A stretch of DNA of 64,000 nucleotides from Acidimicrobiales bacterium (GTDB taxonomy: Bacteria > Actinomycetota > Acidimicrobiia > Acidimicrobiales > SHLQ01). The translations under genes were made by a program, and so were the position numbers. The stretch lies in the NCBI GenBank assembly GCA_020629375.1, contig JAHDDK010000005.1:52649-116648 (forward strand), in the 5' to 3' direction. A model generated the notes under the pieces. It had not been told where the DNA came from, did no database searches, and saw only the letters and a program-made list of their open reading frames with translations. Positions 33,955-42,008 of this stretch are shown here, one piece after another (positions within the stretch are counted from its first letter, which is position 1; each line of letters starts with the position of its first letter).

Positions 33955-35568
33955 TCAACTCGAGCAGGAGAGCATCGAACAGCCCACTCGAGTGCGCGCC
34001 CAATCCGGCCGCTTCGATGCGTAGTGCTCGAGTCCGGGCCGTTCGGTGTAGGGGTCCCGCATCACATCGAGGAGTTCGGCGACCTTGGAGTGGTCGCCAG
34101 CCGTCGAGGCGTCGATCGCCTCCTGCGCAAGCCAGTTGCGCATCACGTAGATCGGATTGGCGGCGTTCATCGTCTCGGCTCGCAGACCGTCCCCCGTCCC
34201 TTCGCTGCGGGTCCGAGCTGCGTAGTTGTCGAGCCATCGATGCCAGCGGTTCCGCACGTCGTCGCCGACCGTATCCGGGTCGTAGAACGCATCGACTAGC
34301 GGCGCGAATCGGGCCTCGGTCTCTGCGGTGTCGTCGAGACGGACGTCGGCGAGTCGGCGGAACAGGATCGTCATGTCCGTTTCGACCATCCGGAGCAGAT
34401 CGAATAGCTCAATCGCAAGAGATTCATCGTCGTCGACGTCCCACGTCTGGAGCCCGAGCTTCGCTCGCACCATGTCTCCGTAGCCGTTGCGGAATCGGTC
34501 GACGTAGGCATCGATCGCTTCCTGAAGCGGATCGGCCTCGCCGACGAGCGGATGGAGTGCGTTGCCGAGCTGAGCAAGGTTCCATTGGCCGATGCCGGGC
34601 TGGTTGCCGAACCGGTAGCGACGGCCGTGGCGATCGGTCGTGTTGGGTGTCCAGTCCGGGTCGTAGTCCTCGAGCCACCCATATGGCCCGTAGTCGATCG
34701 TGAGTCCGAGGATGGAGAGGTTGTCGGTGTTCATCACGCCATGAACGAACCCCACCCGTTGCCAGTGCACGATCAGGTCGGCGGTCGACTCGACGACTCG
34801 CCGGTAGAAGGCCACGACTGTGTCCGCATCGATCTCGCCGCTCTCCGGTACGAGGTCGGCGAAATACTCCCGGATGGTGAACTCGGTGATTGCACGGAGC
34901 CCGTCGAGTTCGCCAAGCGATGCCGGCAACTCGAAGTTGCCGAATCGAATGAAGGTGGGTGCCACACGACAGACCACGGCGCCAGGTTCGAGCGCAGGGT
35001 GTCCGTCGTAGAGCAGGTCGCGCATGACCTGATCGCCGGTCAGTGCCAGGCTCAAGGCGCGGGTCGTCGGCACGCCGAGGTGATGCATGGCCTCGCTGCA
35101 CAGGAACTCCCGAATCGACGACCGCAGCACCGCCAAACCGTCGGCCGACCGCGAGTACGGGGTGCGGCCGGCGCCCTTGAGTTGAAGCGTCTGTCGCGAG
35201 CCGTCTGGTGTGACCATTTCGCCGAGGTTGATCGCTCGACCGTCGCCGAGCTGGCCCGCCCAATTGCCGAACTGGTGGCCGCCGTAGCGCATCGCAAACG
35301 GATCCATCCCCGGCGCAACGGCATTGCCGGTGACCAGGTCTCGAAAGGAGTCACTCGTCGTGTCACTCGGGTCGATGCCGAGCAGATCCACGACCTCGTC
35401 GGCAAGGGCAATGACCTCGGGGGCGCCCGTCGGTGTCGGCACGACACGGGAGAATGCCGCACCGGGAACCTGCCGGGGACGGTTCACATCGGATGGATCG
35501 GCGGCGAGCCTCGAGCAGAATCGATTGTCGAACCGAGCGTCGACGAGCGAAGTCATGTTCCCAGTCAA
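33955..35568 (-). CDS. selO: SelO/YdiU family protein AMPylase
   Basis: 537 aa. Pseudokinase-fold enzyme that transfers AMP to proteins; bacterial members are linked to redox homeostasis. Diagnostic motif RYGGHQFGNWAGQLGDGRA near residue 95, then LQLKGAGRTPYSRSADG, VHGVMNTDNLSILGLTIDYG and a C-terminus ending SCSS, the place where eukaryotic SelO carries selenocysteine. The first start (TTG 35568) overlaps the stop of the histidine kinase (TTGA); an ATG at 35556 is the alternative. It is the last gene of an apparent operon with a response regulator and histidine kinase, so its expression is probably tied to that signalling system. Confidence 0.93.
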   Translation of the reverse strand: MTGNMTSLVDARFDNRFCSRLAADPSDVNRPRQVPGAAFSRVVPTPTGAPEVIALADEVVDLLGIDPSDTTSDSFRDLVTGNAVAPGMDPFAMRYGGHQFGNWAGQLGDGRAINLGEMVTPDGSRQTLQLKGAGRTPYSRSADGLAVLRSSIREFLCSEAMHHLGVPTTRALSLALTGDQVMRDLLYDGHPALEPGAVVCRVAPTFIRFGNFELPASLGELDGLRAITEFTIREYFADLVPESGEIDADTVVAFYRRVVESTADLIVHWQRVGFVHGVMNTDNLSILGLTIDYGPYGWLEDYDPDWTPNTTDRHGRRYRFGNQPGIGQWNLAQLGNALHPLVGEADPLQEAIDAYVDRFRNGYGDMVRAKLGLQTWDVDDDESLAIELFDLLRMVETDMTILFRRLADVRLDDTAETEARFAPLVDAFYDPDTVGDDVRNRWHRWLDNYAARTRSEGTGDGLRAETMNAANPIYVMRNWLAQEAIDASTAGDHSKVAELLDVMRDPYTERPGLEHYASKRPDWARTRVGCSMLSCSS

Positions 35569-36899
35569 CTCGTTTGGAGCTCGAAGCCCACGACTGCGCC
35601 GCCATCGGGATGATTCCGTGCCCAGACCTCGCCGTCATGCAGCTCCGCGACGCGTTTGACGATCGCCAGCCCGATGCCGTTGCCTGGGCGCGTCCGTGCG
35701 GTCGGCGAGCGGTAGAAGCGGTCGAAGACGAGGTCGAGATCCTCCGGTGGGATGCCGTCTCCGCGATCTCGGACGCCGATCGATGTTCCGTCGACGGTGA
35801 GCGTGACCTCGCCGTCGGAGTACTTGATGGCGTTGTCGACGAGGTTCGAGACGGCTCGACGGATCATGCGATCTCGACCGTGAACGAGCGTCTCGGCTGG
35901 CCCGACAACCGTGACGGTCCGGCCCGTCGTTCGTCGAACACGTTCGGCCGTCTCTTCGGCGATGATCCGCAAGTCGAGTTCGACGACCGGTTCGTCGACC
36001 CCGGTCGGGTCGGTGGCGAGGTCGACAAGCTCGGTCACGAGGTCGGTCAGCTGGCTGAGCTCCGTCGCGGCGCCCGAGAGGAGCTTCTCGCGCTGCGTTG
36101 GATCGAGCTCAGGATTCGCGTCGAGCAGGTCGATCTTGATGCGCAAGCTCGTCAGGGGTGTCCGGAGCTCGTGGCTGGCATCGGCGACGAGCCGGCGCTG
36201 CTGATCTCGGCTCACTTCGAGCGCGCCAACCATCTGGTTGAACGAGCTCGCGAGATCACCGATTTCGTCGTTGCGGGTGACCTCGATACGCGACGGGAGA
36301 TCCTGGCGGACGGCGAGCTCGCGGGCGGCGTCGGCGACGTCGCTGATCGGTCGGACCAAGCGCTGCGCGACGAGCGCGCCGAGGAGCCCGGCGAGGGCGA
36401 TGCCGAGCAGTGATCCGGCAGCGATCTGGCGTCGGAGCTGGGTGAGGCCGTCTTCGAGGTCTTCGAGGTTTCGTGCCACTTGGAGGAGCGATTCCCGGCC
36501 GGCCTGGCCAACCGACGCGCTCACCATTCGATACCGCTCGCCATCGACGATCACCGTCTCGAGCACCGGACGATTCGGCGTTTCGACGATCGGGAGCCCG
36601 TCGTCGACGATGACTCGACCGGTCGGGCCGACCACCTGCACTCGCGTGACCAGGCGCTGGTCGCCGTCACCCTCGGTTTCGAAGATGTCGCCGAGCCGAC
36701 CCTGATTGCGGCCGCGACCGTCAGGGTTGCGGAACTCCGAAGCGAGCTGTCGAGGCTCAGAAACGACATCGAGCAACGACCGGTCGATCGCAGCTCGCTG
36801 CTCTCGAGCAGCCAGCAAGAACGACGCCACCGCCATCAAGAAGATCGCGACGGCAGCCGCCGCAGCCACCGTCAGAGCGAGCCGCATCTGGAGCTTCAT
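35565..36899 (-). CDS. Sensor histidine kinase
   Basis: About 444 aa from the ATG at 36899, which overlaps the response regulator stop (ATGA); a longer frame runs back through that gene and is rejected. The N-terminal helix (LALTVAAAAAVAIFLMAVAS) and a second helix near residue 170 flank an extracellular sensor region of about 130 residues. HAMP follows (about 190-240), then a dimerisation domain with SHELRTPLTSLRIK (phospho-acceptor His), and a HATPase_c domain with NLVDNAIKYSDG (N box), VRDRGDGIPPEDL (G1) and GNGIGLAIVKRV (G2). It pairs with the OmpR-type regulator immediately upstream. The ligand is unknown. Confidence 0.92.
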   Translation of the reverse strand: MKLQMRLALTVAAAAAVAIFLMAVASFLLAAREQRAAIDRSLLDVVSEPRQLASEFRNPDGRGRNQGRLGDIFETEGDGDQRLVTRVQVVGPTGRVIVDDGLPIVETPNRPVLETVIVDGERYRMVSASVGQAGRESLLQVARNLEDLEDGLTQLRRQIAAGSLLGIALAGLLGALVAQRLVRPISDVADAARELAVRQDLPSRIEVTRNDEIGDLASSFNQMVGALEVSRDQQRRLVADASHELRTPLTSLRIKIDLLDANPELDPTQREKLLSGAATELSQLTDLVTELVDLATDPTGVDEPVVELDLRIIAEETAERVRRTTGRTVTVVGPAETLVHGRDRMIRRAVSNLVDNAIKYSDGEVTLTVDGTSIGVRDRGDGIPPEDLDLVFDRFYRSPTARTRPGNGIGLAIVKRVAELHDGEVWARNHPDGGAVVGFELQTS

Positions 36900-37645
36900 G
36901 GCACTCTCGCCACGTAGCCGACGCCGCGTTTGGTGTGAATGAGGCGGGCGGCACCGTCGACTTCGAGCTTCTTGCGGACCGCGGAGACGAACACTTCGAG
37001 CGTGTTCGACGAGGTGTCCTCGTCGTAGCCCCACACGGCGAGGTGGATGTCGTTGCGATTCAGGACTCGCTCCGCGTTCTCGACGAGGTGAGCCAACAGG
37101 TCGAACTCGATCTTCGTGAACTCGATCTCCCGGTCGCCACGCCCGGCGCGGCGTGCCGCGGGGTCGAGCCACAGGTCGCCGAGGCGGAGCACCCCATCGT
37201 CGCTGGGGGAGGCCATGTCGGGATTGAATGCGCGCAGCAGCGCTCGGATGCGGGCGAGAAGTTCGTCGAGGGCGAACGGCTTGGGCAGATAGTCATCGGC
37301 GCCGGCGTCCAGGCCAGACACCTTGTCCTTGACCTCGTGCCGTGCGGTCAACATGATCACGGGCCCGGAGTAGCCGCTGATGCGCAGTCGCCGACAGGTT
37401 TCGATGCCATCGATTCCCGGCAGGTTGAGGTCGAGAACGATCAGGTCGACGTCGGTAGACGAAATGTGCGTGACCGCCGCTTCGCCAGTCTCGACACCGG
37501 TGACGCCGTAGCCCTGCACGGCCATGACGACTTCGAGCGACTCGCGGACCCCTTGGTCGTCCTCGACGACGAGAACTTGAGGTGCGGCCGGCGACGTGGT
37601 CCCCGAGTTCATGCTCATGAGATCGACAGTACCGACAACATTCAA
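36896..37645 (-). CDS. OmpR/PhoB-family response regulator
   Basis: 249 aa. Receiver domain (about 23-140) with the acidic pocket VVEDD, phospho-acceptor Asp in LIVLDLNLPGIDG, Thr in IMLTARHE and Lys in DDYLPKPFALDEL. C-terminal winged helix (about 155-245; EFTKIEFDLLAHLVENAERVL ... RKKLE). Other in-frame ATGs at residues 10 and 12 are possible starts. It lies 20 bp after the propeller-like gene and is coupled to the kinase by ATGA, so signalling genes and SelO probably share a transcript. Confidence 0.92.
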   Translation of the reverse strand: MNVVGTVDLMSMNSGTTSPAAPQVLVVEDDQGVRESLEVVMAVQGYGVTGVETGEAAVTHISSTDVDLIVLDLNLPGIDGIETCRRLRISGYSGPVIMLTARHEVKDKVSGLDAGADDYLPKPFALDELLARIRALLRAFNPDMASPSDDGVLRLGDLWLDPAARRAGRGDREIEFTKIEFDLLAHLVENAERVLNRNDIHLAVWGYDEDTSSNTLEVFVSAVRKKLEVDGAARLIHTKRGVGYVARVP

Positions 37646-37665
37646 GAGGTACCTGAATGCCGTCC

Positions 37666-39309
37666 TTACGATTTCTTCAGCGACTCCGACCGTCGGATGA
37701 CGATCACAGAGCCCGCCAACGCCAGACCCAGGAGCAGTAACGGCGCCACCACCCAGAGGATCGCGGTCGCCGGTCCCCCGCTTTCGGGCCCGCTCACGGC
37801 CGTGAACTCCGGGTCCGTAATCACCTGATCGATGGGGATGATGATCAGTGGTTCGGTCGGCGCCGCCGACGGATCGAATGGGGGCGCATCGTCGATCGAT
37901 TCGATGGCAAGTTCGCCACCGAAGCGTTCGTCGGCCGGCGGCGGCGTGCCGTCGACCAACGTGCCGTCGAGGTTGAGCAGTCGGACACCACCGTTGCGAG
38001 CGAGGAGCACACCTTGGGAGGTCGACGTCGGGGTGCTACCCCATCCCGTCGACGTCGGTGGCAACGCGACGGCGCCGTCCTCATCGATGATCGTCACACG
38101 GATCTCCGACATGGTCTCGATCACGACGGCGAGCGAATGGTCGTCGACCCACCGGACGTCCTTCGCTGCGCCCTCCGGCGATTCGATCCTTGCGCCTGGG
38201 GACTTCAGCGGAACGGGCTCGCCCAGTAGAGCCACTGGGACGCCGTCGTCGAGCGAGACAAGGATCAGGTGGGTGGCGCCCGTGTCCCACTCGAGGTTGG
38301 TGCCGTCCACCGTGGCGAGAAGCGCCAGCCGGTCATCAGCTGTCGATACCGCACCATCGAGCACGGCGACCTCTTCGGGCATGGCCAGCCTTCCGCGTTC
38401 GGTCGACAGGTCCGTCGAGTCGACAGCGAGGATCGACCCGCCCGCGTTCGATGGAAGCAGCAGCACCGACCCGCTCGCATGCGGGACTGCACGACTGACC
38501 GACGAGAAACGTTCTGCGGTGCGATCTTCGGCGCGGACGGACACGACGTCGACGCCGCCAACATTGGGCCCGTATCCGCCAGCCATGACGAACTCGTCTC
38601 CACCGTCGCGGCAGAGGATGCGATCCCCGAACGGACTGAACCACAGATCGGACGGTAGGGCTTCGGTTCGCACGATCGTCAGCGTCTCGAGATCGACAAG
38701 ATGCACGACCGCGTCCTCGCTTGACGTGATCGCGGCGAGCGTCGTGCCGTCGCAGTGATCGACGATGCCGTGTGGGATCCCCAGTGCCGTCATCGTGATG
38801 GCGTCGCCGTTGGCGTCGAGAAGAGCGATGTCGTTGGCGCCCATCGTGCCGACGGCGATCGCTTCGACGGGGCCGGAGCCTACGGTCTCGGCAGACCCCG
38901 CCTCGACGAGATCCATGAACGCGTCTGCGGTCGGCGAGGGCATGCAGCCTCGTGCCCACAAGGCTCCGTCTTCTTGGCGAGTGACGTACACGACCACGGG
39001 CTCATCGAATCGACCGAAGTCGGTGCCGCAGCCCGCACCCCAGTCCTCGCCAATCACGTCGAGCTGAGCCGGTGGCGCTCCCTTGATGACGCCAACGACA
39101 TCGAAGACCCAGCGCGTCTCCCACTCGCCGGTCTCAGACTCGATGGCTGTTCCGGTGAAGACAATGTCGGAGCTTGACACGGCGCCGACCGGGTCGACAT
39201 CCGCGCAGCTACAGGCGTGCGCAGTCCCGACCGTGGCCACGAGAGTGGCGACAGTTGCGAGCAGCCAGGTGGCGGCAATGCGTCGAGTCCATCGGGTCGC
39301 GTGGTCCAT
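37666..39309 (-). CDS. Exported, C-terminally anchored protein with NTR-like start and propeller-like body
   Basis: 547 aa. The signal peptide (LLATVATLVATVGTAHA) is followed directly by CSCADVDPVGAV...DIVFTGTAIE. A mature protein starting with Cys-Ser-Cys and then a 'vFtGtv' strand resembles netrin/TIMP-like (NTR) domains. The middle 300 residues contain repeated strand patterns (e.g. VVHLVDLETLTIVRTEALP) suggestive of a beta propeller. One C-terminal helix (AILWVVAPLLLLGLALAGSV) with a basic tail RRSESLKKS anchors it. The stop is 20 bp from the response regulator start, so it may be the first gene of that operon. Exact function unknown; a sensor or extracellular binding role is only inference. 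Confidence 0.65.
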   Translation of the reverse strand: MDHATRWTRRIAATWLLATVATLVATVGTAHACSCADVDPVGAVSSSDIVFTGTAIESETGEWETRWVFDVVGVIKGAPPAQLDVIGEDWGAGCGTDFGRFDEPVVVYVTRQEDGALWARGCMPSPTADAFMDLVEAGSAETVGSGPVEAIAVGTMGANDIALLDANGDAITMTALGIPHGIVDHCDGTTLAAITSSEDAVVHLVDLETLTIVRTEALPSDLWFSPFGDRILCRDGGDEFVMAGGYGPNVGGVDVVSVRAEDRTAERFSSVSRAVPHASGSVLLLPSNAGGSILAVDSTDLSTERGRLAMPEEVAVLDGAVSTADDRLALLATVDGTNLEWDTGATHLILVSLDDGVPVALLGEPVPLKSPGARIESPEGAAKDVRWVDDHSLAVVIETMSEIRVTIIDEDGAVALPPTSTGWGSTPTSTSQGVLLARNGGVRLLNLDGTLVDGTPPPADERFGGELAIESIDDAPPFDPSAAPTEPLIIIPIDQVITDPEFTAVSGPESGGPATAILWVVAPLLLLGLALAGSVIVIRRSESLKKS

Positions 39310-39362
39310 ACCGCTTCTACGTCGGCCGGGCGTAGGTGGTTCCCGAGGCCGATGTCGCTAGC

Positions 39363-39992
39363 TCAGGTGTAGTAGGGGTTCTCGCCGCTCGAATGATCGG
39401 TCGCATCGATCACCTCGGTGACCTCGGGAATCGACTCCATGATCGAGGTCTTGATCCCTTCGGTGAGGGTCATCGCACTCATCGAGCAGCCTTGGCAGCC
39501 GCCACCCATGAGCACGTGAACCTCGGTCTCGTTCTCGATCTTCACGAGACTGGCGAAGCCGCCATGCGCAGCGAGGGCCGGGTTGATGCTCTGGTCGAGC
39601 AGTTGGGTGACCTTCTCCTCGATTGTGCCGGTCAGCTCCACCTCATTGGGGGCGAGCACCGGCGGGCGATTCGGGTTGCGGATGACGAGGCCGCCCTGCA
39701 TCGGGTTCGAGGGGATGTCGAGCGTCGCTCCAGCCATGTCCTCGACGCTGTCGGCGGGGATGATCACCGTCAGCTCACCAATGACGTACACCGACGCGTC
39801 GTCGGGAGCCTCGGAGATCGTCTCGAGCGAGAGGTCGTAGTCGTACTCGACGCCGCGAGTACCGACGATGCGTACCTGCAGGCCGGTTTGTTCGGCGTCG
39901 TCCTCGGCATTGCGGATTTCCATGACCTTTTCGAGCGCCGCCTCGGTGATGTCGAGGATCGGCGTGGCGGTCTCGGTATCGGTGTCAGCCAT
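39363..39992 (-). CDS. nfuA: NfuA-like iron-sulphur cluster carrier protein
   Basis: 209 aa. Two-domain Fe-S assembly/transfer protein. The N-terminal half (about 10-110) resembles a degenerate A-type (IscA/HesB) domain without the cysteines. The C-terminal Nfu domain (about 125-195) has the cluster-binding GGGCQGCSMS with Cys 166 and Cys 169 and LTEGIKTSIMESIPEV. Such proteins deliver [4Fe-4S] clusters and protect client proteins under oxidative stress. It is monocistronic on minus, 97 bp from the ABC-F gene. Confidence 0.93.
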   Translation of the reverse strand: MADTDTETATPILDITEAALEKVMEIRNAEDDAEQTGLQVRIVGTRGVEYDYDLSLETISEAPDDASVYVIGELTVIIPADSVEDMAGATLDIPSNPMQGGLVIRNPNRPPVLAPNEVELTGTIEEKVTQLLDQSINPALAAHGGFASLVKIENETEVHVLMGGGCQGCSMSAMTLTEGIKTSIMESIPEVTEVIDATDHSSGENPYYT

Positions 39993-40071
39993 GTCGGGGA
40001 GGGTACGGCGATTCGCCGAACGTCACTCCACCCAGCAGCGCCTGGGCGCCTGGCCAACGCCCGTTCGTGAC

Positions 40072-40086
40072 TCCACCTGTGGTGGA
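40072..40086 (-). terminator. Short hairpin after the ABC-F gene
   Basis: TCCACC/GGTGGA stem with a three-base loop directly past the stop at 40090. No T-run. Possible weak terminator in the 97-bp gap before nfuA. Confidence 0.25.
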
Positions 40087-40089
40087 TCG

Positions 40090-41859
40090 TCAGTCGACCA
40101 CGCCACCTTCGAGATCTTCGCTGAGTTCGAGCCAGCGCTCCTCGGCGTCGTCGAGCTCACCGGTGATATCGCTGATCTCGGCTCCGAGCGATGCCAGCGC
40201 GGCGTGATCGTCACCGACCCCGGCGAGCTGCTCGGTCAACGAATCACGCTGTGCTTCGAGGCGCGCGATGTCTTTTTCGAGGCGTCCCAGTTCGTGACGG
40301 ATCGTTCCGGGAGCACGCCCCGACGCCGTGCGCTGAGGCTTCTTCTTTCGACCGCCGCCGGATGGGCGAGCGGACGGTACGGCCGACGACGTACTGGTGT
40401 TTCGCCGCAAGGCCTCGTAGGCCTCGTAGCCGCCGGGCAGCCGACCGACCGACCCCGAGCCGTCGAAGACAATCACATCGTCCACCGTGCGTTCGAGAAA
40501 GGCACGGTCGTGGCTCACGACGACGACGGCGCCCGGGAAGTCCTCCAAGAAGTCCTCGAGTACACGCAGCGTGTCGAGATCGAGGTCGTTCGTCGGTTCG
40601 TCGAGCAACAAGATGTTCGGCTTCTTCGCCAGCGTCACGAGCAGCTGGAGTCGACGACGCTCACCGCCGGACAACATCGAGATTGGTGCGTACTGGGCAT
40701 CCGAATCGAACCAGAACGCTTCCATCAGCGCCTTGTCCTGCCAATCCGGTTTCGCGCCCTCATCACCGACGACCGCCTGCCAGACCCGCGCATCGGGGTC
40801 GAGGGTCGCGCCGCGCTGGTCGAACAGCTCGAGCTCGACGGTCGAGCCGACCTCTCGACGGCCGGCGGTCGGACGTTTCGTTCCGGCGATCAGATCGAGC
40901 AGCGTCGACTTGCCCGTGCCGTTCGCCCCGACAATGCCGAGCCGGTCGCGTCGGTCGAGCATCAGATCAACGTCGGTGAACAACGGAGAGGACCCCGAGT
41001 ACCCGAACGACACGCCATCGAGCTCGACGGTGTCGTTGCCGAGTCGTGGCGTCCCGAAGTGCAGATCGAGGTCGCCGGACCGTGCCGCCGCCTCGGGACG
41101 CTCGTTGACGAGTTCGGTGGCGGTTCGGATCCGAGCCTTCGCCTTCGATGTTCGGGCCGGGGCGCCCCGCCGGAGCCACGCGAGCTCGGTCCGGGCGAGG
41201 TTCTTGCGGACCTTCTCCGCCTGGACAGCCTGCTCTTCCCGGCGGGCTCGGCCTTCGAGGTATGCGTCGTAGCCCCCTTCGTGCACGTGCGCACGGCCGC
41301 GGTCGAGTTCGAGAACTCGAGTGGTGACCCGATCGAGCACGTGGCGATCGTGCGTCACCAAGAGCAGCCCTCCACCGAATGCCGCGAGCCGGGTCTCGAG
41401 CCACTCGATCGCGCCCACATCGAGGTGATTGGTCGGCTCGTCGAGGATCAGCAGGTCGGCCTCGTTGACCAGCGCCCTAGCGAGGGCGACACGTTTGGCT
41501 TCGCCACCGCTGAGTTGCGAAACCGAGTCGTGCCCACGTCCCCCCATCCCCAAGCGATCGAGGGCCGCATCGACCTCCCACTTTGGGGCGCTCACTCCGG
41601 CGAGAGCGTCGGCGATGGTTCCGTCGCCGAGATCGGGGTCTTGGCCGAGTGAGGCGACTCGAACGTCGCGTCCCACACGGACGCTGCCTTCTTCGGGATC
41701 GCGACGTCCGGTGAGCACGTCGACAAGCGTCGATTTGCCGCTGCCATTGAGGCCCACAACGCCGATCCGGTCTCCCGAAGCGATCGTGATCGAGACATTC
41801 TCGAACAGCGGTCGACCAGGTCGGGTCATCGACACACCGTCGGCGTCGACGAGGATCAC
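40090..41859 (-). CDS. ABC-F family ATPase (Uup/EttA-like ribosome-associated)
   Basis: About 589 aa with two ABC domains in one chain and no transmembrane helices, as in ABC-F proteins acting on ribosomes (translation factors or antibiotic protection). First domain: Walker A GLNGSGKST, signature LSGGEAKRVALARAL, Walker B LLILDEPTNHLD. Second domain: Walker A GANGTGKST, signature LSGGERRRLQLL, Walker B ILLLDEPTNDLD. The interdomain linker is Arg/Lys/Glu-rich, and a C-terminal coiled coil (LGRLEKDIARLEAQRDSL) resembles Uup. A TTG at 41910 would add 17 residues; the GTG at 41859 is preferred because the ABC domain begins just after it. Confidence 0.9.
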   Translation of the reverse strand: MILVDADGVSMTRPGRPLFENVSITIASGDRIGVVGLNGSGKSTLVDVLTGRRDPEEGSVRVGRDVRVASLGQDPDLGDGTIADALAGVSAPKWEVDAALDRLGMGGRGHDSVSQLSGGEAKRVALARALVNEADLLILDEPTNHLDVGAIEWLETRLAAFGGGLLLVTHDRHVLDRVTTRVLELDRGRAHVHEGGYDAYLEGRARREEQAVQAEKVRKNLARTELAWLRRGAPARTSKAKARIRTATELVNERPEAAARSGDLDLHFGTPRLGNDTVELDGVSFGYSGSSPLFTDVDLMLDRRDRLGIVGANGTGKSTLLDLIAGTKRPTAGRREVGSTVELELFDQRGATLDPDARVWQAVVGDEGAKPDWQDKALMEAFWFDSDAQYAPISMLSGGERRRLQLLVTLAKKPNILLLDEPTNDLDLDTLRVLEDFLEDFPGAVVVVSHDRAFLERTVDDVIVFDGSGSVGRLPGGYEAYEALRRNTSTSSAVPSARPSGGGRKKKPQRTASGRAPGTIRHELGRLEKDIARLEAQRDSLTEQLAGVGDDHAALASLGAEISDITGELDDAEERWLELSEDLEGGVVD

Positions 41860-41971
41860 GGTTGCATCGTTAGGGTCAACACGAGTCCGAAACCTACCGT
41901 GCGCCCGCAAGTCACACGCCGCGTGACAGTTTGGTTACGAGGATCCACCCGATGTGGCCTGCGTGCCATGA

Positions 41972-42001
41972 TTACCGCCTTTTCGCCTGCCGAGTTACGA
42001 T
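41972..42001 (+). promoter_or_regulatory. Candidate promoter giving a leaderless transcript
   Basis: TTACCG (41972-41977) and TACGAT (41996-42001) are separated by 18 bp. Transcription would begin about seven bases later, at or next to the GTG at 42009, and no Shine-Dalgarno precedes that GTG. Leaderless mRNAs are common in actinobacteria. Confidence 0.4.
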
Positions 42002-42008
42002 TCCCGGC

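Noticed and set aside
37630..37650. GAGGTACC near the response regulator start as a fifth copy of the pilus/giant-gene element
   Set aside because: The two half-sites are fused without the four-base spacer, and the distance to the start codon differs.
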